A stretch of DNA of 17,863 bases. It comes from Dehalococcoidia bacterium. Lineage in GTDB: Bacteria > Chloroflexota > Dehalococcoidia > Dehalococcoidales > E44-bin46. The translations under genes and the position numbers were made by a program. The notes under the pieces are model-generated. The model was not told the origin of the DNA. It did no database searches and was given only the letters and a program-made list of their open reading frames with translations. Positions 1-7,578 of this stretch are shown in pieces (positions within the stretch are counted from its first letter, which is position 1; each line of letters starts with the position of its first letter). The stretch covers positions 1 through 17,863 of the forward strand of contig SOKA01000081.1 in the NCBI GenBank assembly GCA_004376105.1. Reading direction: 5' to 3'.

Positions 1-84
1 GTTGGCTCAGATTGAAGGGGTTAGCCTTGTCTTGGGCAATAATGAAAAGCAGTATCTACTCCAGTTACGGAGGAGGCCAGCCGC
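1..84 (+). pseudogene. Remnant of an mtaB-like methylthiotransferase gene
   Basis: Positions 2-64 are identical to 16322-16384, which is codons 96-116 of the intact mtaB gene in the same window, and they are in the same reading frame. The flanking differences look like neutral coding changes: position 65 turns CTA into TTA (both Leu) and position 80 turns GCT into GCC (both Ala, once the frame is restored). One T is missing after position 68 relative to the intact gene. This shifts the frame, which then reaches a stop at 124-126. Similarity fades after about position 84. The rest of this copy, if any, lies upstream of the window. I read it as a decayed paralogue or duplicated piece of mtaB rather than a functional gene; an assembly artefact at a contig end is a less likely alternative. 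Confidence 0.75.
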
Positions 85-265
85 CCCAGACTACCACCCA
101 GCCGTAAAAAAGACGCCGAGTAGATGAATTCTTAGTTTCAGCGGTATGGTTTGGTTTCGTCTGAATTTCCTCGCCCGGTTACGTCTTTGGTGAGGTAACA
201 ACCAGAAGTTAGCTTATCAGTTTAAACGATTGACGCGTCCCCACAAGACTCTCTCTTCAGGATGG
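85..265. other. Non-coding stretch between mtaB remnant and operon end
   Basis: No ORF with recognisable content and no tRNA are visible. It lies downstream of the minus-strand operon, so a terminator is expected here. The only candidates are an imperfect inverted repeat near 170-196 (CCTCGCC and GGTGAGG, one mismatch, 13-base loop) and a T6 run on the minus strand at about 104-109 without a convincing stem directly before it. I therefore make no terminator call. Confidence 0.5.
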
Positions 266-1657
266 TTAGCATTTACCCCGCCGCTCATCTATGATAAGCT
301 TCTTGGCTCTGGTTAAGCGCCTCAATGTACCTCGGCTTACCAATTCCACTTTGGGTAAAGCTACTCTTTTGGCTTCTACAGATTTTCTGAATAGCGAGTG
401 GCTTAATACCACCTTACCTATCGCCTCACAGATATGCTGACTCTCCTTGGTAACCTCAGCCCGAAAAAGAAGGATGTCCTTACCCCCTTCTTTGCCAAGC
501 GTCAACTGATAGTCAATGACCTCTGGAATACTAAAAATAAGTTCGTCAAACATTGCCGGGTATATTTCATCCCCTTCGCCTATTCTCGCTATCCCTTCCA
601 GCCTTCTGGTTACTTTAGCTATCTTCTTTAAGGTAGCTGCCCCACACTCACAGGGACTGCTAATCAACTTAGATATATCATGCGTTCGATATCTAATTAG
701 GGGCATTGCTTCCCTAGTCAAGGTGGTAAAGACCAGCTCTCCTTCCTCATCATTGGCTAACACTGCGCCAGTCTGAGGGTCTACCACCTCTACTAGCAGG
801 TCAGCCTCATTGAAGTGAAAGCCGTTATGGGCATGACACTCTACGGCAACCCCTAGCCCCATTTCAGTCAGCCCGTAGTGGACATGGACATCACAATTCC
901 AGGCGTCCTGTAGCTGCCTTCTCATAGAGTCGGATAGGTACTCAGAGGTGACGAATACAACCTTAACACCTTTTCCTTTTAAATCGTGATTATGCCGTGT
1001 TTCCTGTGTAATCCGATACATGCGTGATACGGAGGCGAACAGGATGGTTGGGTGAGCCTGGCCTATAATTGTCAGCTGTTGCTCAGGGCTCAGGCTAGTG
1101 CCTGAAATTACCGGCAAACCACCCATTTTTCTTACCCCGTTGGCCAGCAAGTCAGCCTGGTCATTTGGTCTGGCGCTAGGCAACATTATCTGAACCACGT
1201 CACCCTCAGTGGCAACTGTTCTCATGCCGGCCGCCATGAAATCAGTCATCACCTCGAGGTCTCCCCCGGTACAGAATACTCTCTTTCGGGGGCCTGTCGT
1301 GCCTGAAGAGATAAAAGTAGTTATCCGGGCAATATCACCGAGCGAAACGCAGGCAAATTGATAGGGGTGTTGGGCAATGTCAATAGGATTAGTGAGGGGA
1401 ATGTTAGCTATGTCATCCAGGGACCTTATATCGTCAATCTTTATTCCACTTCTATTAAACAATTCGCGGTAGAAAGTGCTCTTCTGGTAAGCATAGGAGA
1501 CTATCTTCCTGAGTTTGAAAAGGTGATAAAGGTCTATATCGGCTCTGGTTAACTGGTCGATGCTTTCCTTTCCTACAAATTGCCGATATTCAGGGTCTTC
1601 TTTTACTTTTTGCCTGATTATGTTGTGAAGCCACTGCTCCAGAAAAATGGTTTCCAT
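266..1657 (-). CDS. AMP-forming CoA ligase-like protein (PaaK-like, DVU_1553-type)
   Basis: A 463-residue member of the adenylate-forming superfamily, closest in layout to phenylacetate-CoA ligases, which activate a carboxylate as acyl-AMP and then transfer it to CoA. Visible motifs are the P-loop SSGTTGPRKRV (about 117-127), the adenine/substrate motif YGLTEMG (261-267), GELVFTTL followed by RYRTHD (306-327) and a CxCG pair (C336, C338). The C-terminal lobe ends in RGTLRRLTRAKK, where the family's catalytic lysine lies. The ATG has an upstream GAGGGAG with 7-base spacing. It is the last gene of the minus-strand run, 39 bases after the radical SAM gene. Gene order with the next three genes matches the Desulfovibrio DVU_1553-1557-type neighbourhood, from which I take the family label (from memory). 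The substrate is unknown; the enzyme could also adenylate without using CoA. Confidence 0.85.
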   Translation of the reverse strand: METIFLEQWLHNIIRQKVKEDPEYRQFVGKESIDQLTRADIDLYHLFKLRKIVSYAYQKSTFYRELFNRSGIKIDDIRSLDDIANIPLTNPIDIAQHPYQFACVSLGDIARITTFISSGTTGPRKRVFCTGGDLEVMTDFMAAGMRTVATEGDVVQIMLPSARPNDQADLLANGVRKMGGLPVISGTSLSPEQQLTIIGQAHPTILFASVSRMYRITQETRHNHDLKGKGVKVVFVTSEYLSDSMRRQLQDAWNCDVHVHYGLTEMGLGVAVECHAHNGFHFNEADLLVEVVDPQTGAVLANDEEGELVFTTLTREAMPLIRYRTHDISKLISSPCECGAATLKKIAKVTRRLEGIARIGEGDEIYPAMFDELIFSIPEVIDYQLTLGKEGGKDILLFRAEVTKESQHICEAIGKVVLSHSLFRKSVEAKRVALPKVELVSRGTLRRLTRAKKLIIDERRGKC

Positions 1658-1696
1658 ACATTAACTCCCTCTTTTATTTTAGAGCTTTTGCTTCTA

Positions 1697-3034
1697 CTAA
1701 GGAACTGGATAGAGCCTCTGTCCACTACTGTTGGTCAGATAATAGGCGCAGAAGGGTATTATCTGCCTACCGGGGGTAACCACGTGACCACAGCATCCGC
1801 GCAGTCTATCTATATCCATACTCCACACATCCTGAAAGGGCATGCAGGTGATGGTCAGGTAATAGTTTAGCAATCGGCTGTAGAAGTCACCAGCATCCCG
1901 GGATTGGCAGCAGCTCTCATTAAGTCGCCAGTGGCGGCTCATAAAGCGGCGCGAACTCTCCTCGGGAGGGGGTTCTGTGTATGAACCCCAGCCAGTAACC
2001 CTGCCGCGAGCTAGGTTACTCATGGCTTGTAGCTTTCCCTTCCTGGTCAAGATGAAAAAGCTAGAAAACGAGCAGTGTGAGTCCTGGGCGTGGCGGGGGA
2101 GAAAATCTTGCCACTTGAGTTCACCATCAGTCTGACATTCTAGGGCACGAATTACGTCTGGGATGGTTATCCGGTCTTCATCACCGGGTGGGTGAGGGTA
2201 ACGACCCAAATAGCTTATGGGCTGGAAGTGGACTCCCTTAACGGTGGGAATCCAACTCTTGGCAAACTGAATGATGTCTCCTAGCTGGTGGTCGTTAACA
2301 CTAGGAACAATGGTGGGCACTAGAATAACCCCAATTTTCTCCAGAGCGCAGTTAGCCAGCGCTTGCCTTTTGATATTGAAGAGATTTCGCCCTCGGGTGT
2401 AGCGGTAAACATCGTCAGTTACCCCGTCAAACTGGAGATAAATAGCGTTGGCACCAGCGTCCTTGATGCGCCGTAAGTAATCTGGTTCTCGAGCTATTCT
2501 GACCCCGTTGGTGTTAATCAAGATGTGGCTAAATCCAACTTCTCGGCCTAAGGCAATAATTTGGGGCAGGTCATGGCGCACTGTGGGCTCACCACCACTG
2601 AGCTGAATGGTGCAGGCGCCCACCCCCTCCATGACCGCTTCATACATACCACGGATGGCCTCAATATCTGGTTCATATTGTCTATTCTCATCAGCACTGG
2701 CGAAACAAACGGGACATCTGAGGTCGCACCTTAGGGTAACCTCTAGTACCATGGTACAGGCTCGCGTCCAGTGCTCTGGGCACAGACCACAATCATAGGG
2801 ACAGTCTTTATCCACGGTGGTAAAGCTGTGAAGCGGACCGGAACCCTTCTCGCTGCCCATAGTCCAGTCCAGGTAGTGCCTGGCATCTTGCCGCCAGATA
2901 AGGACCTTGCTTTCACCATGCTCGGGGCAGGTCTTTTCCAAATAAACCTTCCCGTTGTCCTCTACCTTCCTGGCTGGGATTTTCTTAAGACATACCGGGC
3001 AGAGACTTTCTGTCTCGCTTAGTAATTCTCCCAT
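1697..3034 (-). CDS. trsS: Radical SAM enzyme, TrsS-type (MJ0619/Tes-related)
   Basis: A 445-residue radical SAM protein. The cluster motif CxxxCxxC is at C103, C107 and C110, followed by SGGEPT at 146-151, which binds the SAM amino group. Before the SAM barrel there is a Cys-rich head (C12, C15, C36, then C78, C82, C85, C93), and the C-terminus carries RGCCGHV, TPGRQIIPFC and further Cys that could hold extra Fe-S clusters. This head-barrel-tail plan is that of the MJ0619/Tes group, whose studied members join or methylate unreactive carbons. Together with the neighbouring ligase, methyltransferase and small redox gene it fits the radical SAM (seleno)protein family labelled TrsS; this copy has Cys throughout and no in-frame TGA. 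It is probably cytosolic. Substrate and product are not known, and the symbol rests on context and recalled family features rather than a search. Confidence 0.75.
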   Translation of the reverse strand: MGELLSETESLCPVCLKKIPARKVEDNGKVYLEKTCPEHGESKVLIWRQDARHYLDWTMGSEKGSGPLHSFTTVDKDCPYDCGLCPEHWTRACTMVLEVTLRCDLRCPVCFASADENRQYEPDIEAIRGMYEAVMEGVGACTIQLSGGEPTVRHDLPQIIALGREVGFSHILINTNGVRIAREPDYLRRIKDAGANAIYLQFDGVTDDVYRYTRGRNLFNIKRQALANCALEKIGVILVPTIVPSVNDHQLGDIIQFAKSWIPTVKGVHFQPISYLGRYPHPPGDEDRITIPDVIRALECQTDGELKWQDFLPRHAQDSHCSFSSFFILTRKGKLQAMSNLARGRVTGWGSYTEPPPEESSRRFMSRHWRLNESCCQSRDAGDFYSRLLNYYLTITCMPFQDVWSMDIDRLRGCCGHVVTPGRQIIPFCAYYLTNSSGQRLYPVP

Positions 3035-3084
3035 CCTTAGTTAAACCTCTGCTACTTGGGTGATTGCTAAGAATGGCCATGCTT

Positions 3085-3870
3085 TCATATCTTGGTCATC
3101 GCCACTAGGGCATAGCCGGGTCTTCCCAGTCTGAGAAACTCCTGGTAGGACAGGATAGAGGGAGCGGAATCTCCTGCCCCCTTCCGTTGACATGGTCCCC
3201 CTGACAACCTACCCAAGAAGTTATCTACAGAGCCAAAGGTAATGGCTAGCTGGAAAGTCAGTTTCCTTAATTCGTGTGAATAGTCTTCCATATAAGGGGA
3301 TTGGAACCCAACCCGCTCAAAGAGATTGATATATTCCTCGGCTCGCCGGGCGCCAGCAAGACAACAGGCAAAACTGATTTGGCTCCTTAGCTCCTTACTT
3401 ACCTCTCCCTTGAGGATAATATCGGTCATTACCAGCTTCCCCCCCGATTTTAAGACGCGCCCAATGTCTCTGGCGGCAATCTCCTTATTGGGAAGGAGGG
3501 AGAAGGAACACTCGGATATTACAACATCAAAAGAGGAATCACGGAAAGGCAGGTTCTCTCCGTCGCCCAGCAAGAAACTTACCCTGCCAGTTACCGCTTC
3601 CTCCTTAGCTCTACTTCGACAGGTGGAAATCATCTTGTCTGATAGGTCAATGCCGATAACATGGCAACCATACTCTCTAGCTAGGAAAAAGGCGGTTGTG
3701 CCTTTGCCACAGGCAATATCTAAAACCACATAGTTACTACTAATGCCAGCCACCTCAGCTAACCTTGCGGTAAGCTTTAGCCCGCCGGGGCGCAGCGTTT
3801 CTCCCAACAACTGGTCAAAGACACACGATTCGTATAGTTTAACTGCAGACTCCTTAGCCTCCTCAGTCAT
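3085..3870 (-). CDS. trsM: Class I SAM-dependent methyltransferase, DVU_1556-type
   Basis: A 261-residue Rossmann methyltransferase using the ATG at 3870, which has AGGA 7 bases upstream. A longer TTG-started form (to 3918) has no visible ribosome site. Motif I is VVLDIACGKG (about 48-57), the acidic strand-2 residue is in VIGIDLS, and LPFRDSSFDVVISECSFSL covers motifs II and III. ACCLAGARRAEEY (C169, C170) is a Cys-containing element also seen in arsenite-methyltransferase-like proteins. The head, LYESCVFDQLLGETLRPGG, resembles the conserved LRPGG-containing start of the DVU_1556 group. It sits between the radical SAM gene and a small redox protein gene. It should transfer a methyl group from SAM to an unknown, possibly sulfur or acid, acceptor. 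Generic methyltransferase assignment is firm; subgroup and symbol are less so. Confidence 0.8.
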   Translation of the reverse strand: MTEEAKESAVKLYESCVFDQLLGETLRPGGLKLTARLAEVAGISSNYVVLDIACGKGTTAFFLAREYGCHVIGIDLSDKMISTCRSRAKEEAVTGRVSFLLGDGENLPFRDSSFDVVISECSFSLLPNKEIAARDIGRVLKSGGKLVMTDIILKGEVSKELRSQISFACCLAGARRAEEYINLFERVGFQSPYMEDYSHELRKLTFQLAITFGSVDNFLGRLSGGPCQRKGAGDSAPSILSYQEFLRLGRPGYALVAMTKI

Positions 3871-3945
3871 ATTAGTGTCCTGCAATTTTCCTTGGTTGAT
3901 AGGAATGTTTTCCCACAAAACTGGTTTTTTGGTGGTCCCATATAG

Positions 3946-4140
3946 TCACTTGCTTTCTAGTAACTCCTCAACCTTATTCACTTTCTCCACCACCGTTTCC
4001 TCTAGCAAATAAGTTGCACCACATTTGGGGCATCTTATCCCCTCAATAGCACCGGTTGTTTCAAGATAAGCCATGTCCACATCGCTTTCAACCATTGGCT
4101 CTTTACATTTAAAACAATGCCATTGTTCCATTTCACTCAC
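3946..4140 (-). CDS. Small four-cysteine redox/zinc protein, DVU_1557-type
   Basis: A 64-residue protein with two CxxC pairs (C9/C12 in WHCFKC and C37/C40 in RCPKCG), spaced like a zinc ribbon or rubredoxin-like knuckle, and a charged helical tail. The GTG start overlaps the stop of the upstream gene as GTGA (4137-4140), so the two are probably translationally coupled. Size, Cys spacing and its place next to the methyltransferase and radical SAM genes match the small 'DVU_1557 family redox protein' of the Desulfovibrio neighbourhood. It may shuttle electrons to the radical SAM enzyme or simply bind zinc; the sequence does not decide. An ATG three codons in is an alternative start. Confidence 0.75.
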   Translation of the reverse strand: MSEMEQWHCFKCKEPMVESDVDMAYLETTGAIEGIRCPKCGATYLLEETVVEKVNKVEELLESK

Positions 4141-4397
4141 CCCTTTATCTCAGCCTTGTGGGCATATGCCGAGCGGACTATGTAGTTTCCGTCCTCGATG
4201 GAATATTCCACATAGAAAGTCGCTTTCCCTATCCCCAATTTAGCCAGATACCTGTTTTCATCCGGAAGGTATAGTTTCTCACCCTCAGTCTCGGCATGGT
4301 GTATTACCTGCCTCACCTCATCCTCTAAGATATGCCTCTCCTCCAGTAGCTGCTTTGCCTCATTGCTCACCTGCAGCTTTATCTCTTCCCAGGTCAC
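4137..4397 (-). CDS. Conserved-looking small protein of unknown function
   Basis: An 86-residue soluble protein that I do not recognise. The GTG start is well supported by AGGAGG at 4405-4410 (7-base spacing); an ATG one base out of frame is followed at once by TGA. The first half is a charged helix (EEIKLQVSNEAKQLLEE) leading to a helix with VRQVIHHAE, and the second half looks like beta strands (RYLAKL, ATFYVEYSI, YIVRSAYAH). No Cys and no membrane segment are present. The helix-then-strand plan recalls small DUF4258/BrnT-like folds, but this is only a shape resemblance. It is translationally coupled to the four-Cys protein, so it probably belongs to the same ligase/radical SAM module, and it is the first gene of that module after the Hdr-Flox genes. 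Confidence 0.65.
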   Translation of the reverse strand: MTWEEIKLQVSNEAKQLLEERHILEDEVRQVIHHAETEGEKLYLPDENRYLAKLGIGKATFYVEYSIEDGNYIVRSAYAHKAEIKG

Positions 4398-4466
4398 ATT
4401 AGCACCTCCTTAGATTTTTTAATCTCCTTGGCTAACAATGCCCTTTCTAAGATGGCTCTCCAATCT

Positions 4467-5627
4467 TTAAGCAGTCCTTCCTCTCTCCATCAATAATGAC
4501 TTAAGGAGAGACTGGTTATCCTTTCTGACCGATGGTTTGTTAGGCGGTTTCCGCATATCCTTTTCCCAGTTAGGATTAAATAGGAGGTCAAGGACATGCA
4601 GACTGGGCTTATGGACGGAAAGGGTCTCACGGCAAACAGCACAATAGGCAAGCATATCAAAGTGAGCCTCGGCTACTCTTTCTTTAGTTAAACTGAATAC
4701 ACGCATGGGATTAAGAGGAAGGATTAAGCCTCCCTGACCACAGCATAAGGTAAGCTCTCTGGAATGTGGTAACTCCTCTATCTCATGGCCTGAAAGCTTA
4801 ACCAATTCCCTGACGCTGTCTTGAAAGTTAGCTTCCCACCTAGCCGTACAGGAATCGTGCAGAGAGAAAGTGGCATGACCATTTTGGAGCAGTTGAGGGA
4901 CACCTACTTCTACCAGTACCTCATACAGCGTTTTCAGTTCAAAACTGGGTGTGGCGCGCTTAAGGGTGCGATAGCAATCAGGGCAGGGCACAATCAATTC
5001 GGAAGCCCCTAATTTGCTCATCTCATGCTCTAATCCTCCCATTGTCTCCTTAAACAGGGAATGCTCTCCTAGGCCATGATAAGGGGCACCACAGCATCTC
5101 AGGATAATTCCTGTACCGGGTAGTTTCTCTCTGAGGTAATCGTAGGTTGCCATGGTAAGAGAAGGCGAATATGCTGGTAAATTGCAACCGGTGAAGAATG
5201 CCCTCTTGCACTTAGCGGCATCTGGGTCAGGAAGGGACAAGGCGAAGGTTGGAGAAAGGGCCCATTCCACGTCGTCATTGATAACCTTATGTGCGGGAAG
5301 TGGTCCTATTCCTGCCTCTACTAACAGCTCACGTAGCACCAAACACAGCTCACCTATATTCACTCCGTAAGGGCAGGTCTTTTGACATAGTTCGCATAGA
5401 TTACATGAATAGGGAATCTCAGGCTTCTCTTTAAAGTAGTCTTTCATCCCCAATAAAACACGGCGGGCTATCTGCCGCGGATTATAGTTCTTGTCGACCT
5501 CTCTAACCAAGCAGCCAGCAGAGCATGTTCCGCACCCCAGGCAACGCTTTAGGTCTTCACCTTCCATCCGTGCCAAAATCCCTTCCCTGAATTTAGCATC
5601 CAGCTTATTTACCGATATTGGTTCCAA
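4467..5627 (-). CDS. hdrB: HdrC-HdrB fusion, heterodisulfide reductase-like Fe-S protein
   Basis: A 386-residue protein combining an HdrC-like ferredoxin domain and an HdrB-like catalytic domain. Two [4Fe-4S] motifs are at C29/C32/C35/C39 and C75/C78/C81/C85. Two CCG domains follow: C148, CC178-179, CPDC at 215-218; and C260, CC295-296, CAVC at 329-332. In HdrB such domains bind the noncubane clusters that split a disulfide. There are no membrane helices, so it should form the soluble disulfide- or thiol-processing end of the complex. I chose TTG at 5627 because AGGGGG lies 6 bases upstream (5634-5639). The ATG at 5699 would overlap floxA by 56 bases and add 24 residues with no domain content. 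A basic tail of about 35 residues (KPPNKPSVRK) follows the last domain. The physiological disulfide is unknown. Confidence 0.85.
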   Translation of the reverse strand: MEPISVNKLDAKFREGILARMEGEDLKRCLGCGTCSAGCLVREVDKNYNPRQIARRVLLGMKDYFKEKPEIPYSCNLCELCQKTCPYGVNIGELCLVLRELLVEAGIGPLPAHKVINDDVEWALSPTFALSLPDPDAAKCKRAFFTGCNLPAYSPSLTMATYDYLREKLPGTGIILRCCGAPYHGLGEHSLFKETMGGLEHEMSKLGASELIVPCPDCYRTLKRATPSFELKTLYEVLVEVGVPQLLQNGHATFSLHDSCTARWEANFQDSVRELVKLSGHEIEELPHSRELTLCCGQGGLILPLNPMRVFSLTKERVAEAHFDMLAYCAVCRETLSVHKPSLHVLDLLFNPNWEKDMRKPPNKPSVRKDNQSLLKSLLMERGRTA

Positions 5628-5643
5628 CTTTAACCCCCTGCTA

Positions 5644-6516
5644 TTACTTTTTTGTTTCAAAGTTTCTGCCACCTGGCTTATATTCGCCAGACAACTCATT
5701 TAAATGGGCTAGAGTGAATATGGGCCCGTCTTTGCAAACATATTTGTTGCCTATGTTGCACCTTCCGCACATTCCTATCCCGCATTTCATTTTCATCTCC
5801 AATGATAGGATAATCCTCTCCGGTGGAAACCCAAGTTGTCTAAGAACGGGCAAGGTCAACTTTATCATGATTGGCGGACCGCAAACCACAGTATATGCAT
5901 TCTCCGGGCTGGGGGCAACCTCTTTGATAACGTTGGGGACGACTCCCACTTTTCCACGCCAGCCGTCGTCTGCCCGATCGACGGTAAGATGTACGTCAAG
6001 GTCAGGCCTTACTTCCCATTCTTTAAGTTCGTCCTTATAAAGTAGCAAGCCCGGGCGTCTAGCCCCATAGATAACGGTGACATTGCCAAACTTGCTCCTG
6101 TTCTCCTCATACAAAATGTATTTTAGGAGAGAGCGTAAGGTGGTAAAGGCAAATCCGCCACTAACAATAACTATATTCTTGCCTTCAAACGCCTCTATAG
6201 GGAAGCAATTTCCGAGAGGACCTCTTATCCCGATTATTGCTCCTTTCTCCAAGTTGTGGAGTGCCGTAGTTAACACCCCTATCTTGTTCACCGTAAACTC
6301 AAGCTCCCCTGGTTGGGTTGGGGAAGAGGCTATACCAAAGGGGGCTTCCCCTTCACTTAAAACGGATAACTGGACAAACTGACCTGGCAGGTAGTTAAAA
6401 CTACTTTCATCCTCCTCATTGAGGAAACTGAGGCTGAACGTCTTTATATTCTTGTCGTCGGTTTCAATGACAATCTTTTCCGTCCTCATGGCTAATGGTA
6501 AATATGGATTCTTCAT
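5644..6516 (-). CDS. floxA: FAD/NAD(P)-binding oxidoreductase with [2Fe-2S], FloxA/AsrB-like
   Basis: A 290-residue ferredoxin-reductase-fold protein of the dihydroorotate dehydrogenase electron-transfer subunit / sulfhydrogenase gamma / AsrB group. FAD-binding elements are PGQFVQL (44-50), GIASSP (61-66) and RGPLG (98-102). The NAD(P) domain shows VSGGFAFTTLRS (about 118-129) and CGPP (212-215). A C-terminal [2Fe-2S] site is C245, C250, C253 and C261. It should oxidise NAD(P)H and pass single electrons to the Fe-S subunits encoded just upstream. It lies 14 bases after floxB and 16 before the Hdr fusion gene, in the same order of partners as Flox subunits linked to Hdr in anaerobes. The Flox label follows from context; an Asr- or hydrogenase-type assignment is less likely because no siroheme or NiFe subunit is present. 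Confidence 0.8.
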   Translation of the reverse strand: MKNPYLPLAMRTEKIVIETDDKNIKTFSLSFLNEEDESSFNYLPGQFVQLSVLSEGEAPFGIASSPTQPGELEFTVNKIGVLTTALHNLEKGAIIGIRGPLGNCFPIEAFEGKNIVIVSGGFAFTTLRSLLKYILYEENRSKFGNVTVIYGARRPGLLLYKDELKEWEVRPDLDVHLTVDRADDGWRGKVGVVPNVIKEVAPSPENAYTVVCGPPIMIKLTLPVLRQLGFPPERIILSLEMKMKCGIGMCGRCNIGNKYVCKDGPIFTLAHLNELSGEYKPGGRNFETKK

Positions 6517-6530
6517 CTCTACCCTATTTC

Positions 6531-7553
6531 CTATCGATTTAATATGCTATTTAGCACTGTCCGTATATCTAGATTCACCGGACACTCTTTAATACATCGG
6601 CCACACCCCACGCAGGCCGCCATATCGTGGTTATCTACAAAATACTTAAACTTATGCATTATTCTTTGTCTCGTCCTTTCCTTGCTGGTGGGTCTGGGAT
6701 TAACCCCTGATGCTTCCAGGGTGAACATGGGAAAGGCACAAGAATCCCAGATGCGAACCCTTTCCCCCCTTTGGTCTAAAGCTTCATCAGTTATATCAAA
6801 GCAATGACAGGTGGGACAAAGATAAGTACAAACGGCACAGTCGAGGCACTTCTCGTGCAGCCAGTCCCAGAAAGGGTCATCAAACATCACATCCAATTTC
6901 TTCTTTATCTCTCCCGTCTCTACTTTGGATTTAATTAAGACTCCCGCTGTCTCTATAACGCTTCGCATTAAGGACAAACTATGTTCTTCTACTTTCTTAA
7001 ATTCGCTATGTTTTTTAAGAAACTGTTTGCCCTTCTCAGTAACTGCTTGAACCACATACTCATGATCGATATCTACCAGAAGCAGGTCTGAGCCGTCTGG
7101 GGAGAAGGGACCTCCGCCTAAAGAGGTGCAGAAACAGGTGCTGCTTGGTCGGTTACAACCTATGGCAATGACCAACGTCTTTTCTCTTTTAGCTATATAG
7201 TAGACATCTTTATACACTTGGCTATTAAATATATCATCAAGAATAACAAGGCTTTTGGCATCACAAGGGCGGATGCCAAAGATTACCATCTGCTTATCTT
7301 TAAAGGTAGGTTCTTCTATCCCTAATCCTTCTCCACCTAACCGGTAAGTAAACAATACCTCGGACTGAGGGAAGAGAATTTCCTTGGGTGGTTTCTTGGA
7401 GTTAGCATAAACGAGCAGGGCTTCACTACCTGAATAAATCTCTTGGAATACAACAAAGCCGTCCCTTTTCACCGGAGCAAATACCTTATACTCACTGATT
7501 AAGCTATCCAGGAAGCTAACCAGCTCATTTTTAGCAATTTTCATTTCTTTCAT
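6531..7553 (-). CDS. floxB: 4Fe-4S dicluster protein, FloxB / AsrA-HydB-like
   Basis: A 340-residue Fe-S electron-transfer subunit. The N-terminal domain carries FGIRPCDAK (C97) and C133, C140 and C142, as in AsrA and sulfhydrogenase beta subunits. The C-terminal ferredoxin domain has C236/C239/C242/C246 with extra C249 and C251, and a second set C314/C317/C320/C324 (CVGCGRCIKEC). It probably docks with the FloxA-like flavoprotein and relays electrons toward MvhD and HdrA. The ATG at 7553 has AAGGTG close upstream; a second ATG lies three codons inside. The gene sits 25 bases from the related Fe-S gene before it. Family membership is clear; the partner assignment is inferred from gene order. 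Confidence 0.8.
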   Translation of the reverse strand: MKEMKIAKNELVSFLDSLISEYKVFAPVKRDGFVVFQEIYSGSEALLVYANSKKPPKEILFPQSEVLFTYRLGGEGLGIEEPTFKDKQMVIFGIRPCDAKSLVILDDIFNSQVYKDVYYIAKREKTLVIAIGCNRPSSTCFCTSLGGGPFSPDGSDLLLVDIDHEYVVQAVTEKGKQFLKKHSEFKKVEEHSLSLMRSVIETAGVLIKSKVETGEIKKKLDVMFDDPFWDWLHEKCLDCAVCTYLCPTCHCFDITDEALDQRGERVRIWDSCAFPMFTLEASGVNPRPTSKERTRQRIMHKFKYFVDNHDMAACVGCGRCIKECPVNLDIRTVLNSILNR

Positions 7554-7578
7554 TAGTCACCTTCACGGTTGGGAATAT

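Noticed and set aside
65..107. Inverted repeat TTACGG ... CCGTAA, possible mobile element end or terminator
   Set aside because: Only the 6-bp ends pair, the 31-base interior has no good stem, and the left arm lies within the mtaB remnant; it is probably chance.
1697..3034. Selenocysteine in the radical SAM protein
   Set aside because: Relatives may be selenoproteins, but this frame is intact with Cys and I see no in-frame TGA needing readthrough or a clear SECIS-like hairpin.
3871..3918. TTG-started longer form of the methyltransferase
   Set aside because: No ribosome site is visible before it, while ATG 3870 has AGGA 7 bases upstream and leaves the conserved region intact.
4412..4425. Palindrome AGATT-tttt-AATCT between the HdrCB and 86-residue genes
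   Set aside because: It has a 5-bp AT-rich stem and no run of T after it on the minus strand, too weak to be a terminator splitting the operon.
5628..5699. ATG start giving the HdrCB fusion 24 extra residues
   Set aside because: It would overlap floxA by 56 bases with no domain content; TTG 5627 has AGGGGG at good spacing. The ATG form remains possible.
5644..7553. Anaerobic sulfite reductase (asrAB) or sulfhydrogenase
   Set aside because: The two subunits resemble AsrB/AsrA, but the catalytic siroheme subunit AsrC and hydrogenase subunits are absent and Hdr/MvhD partners are present.
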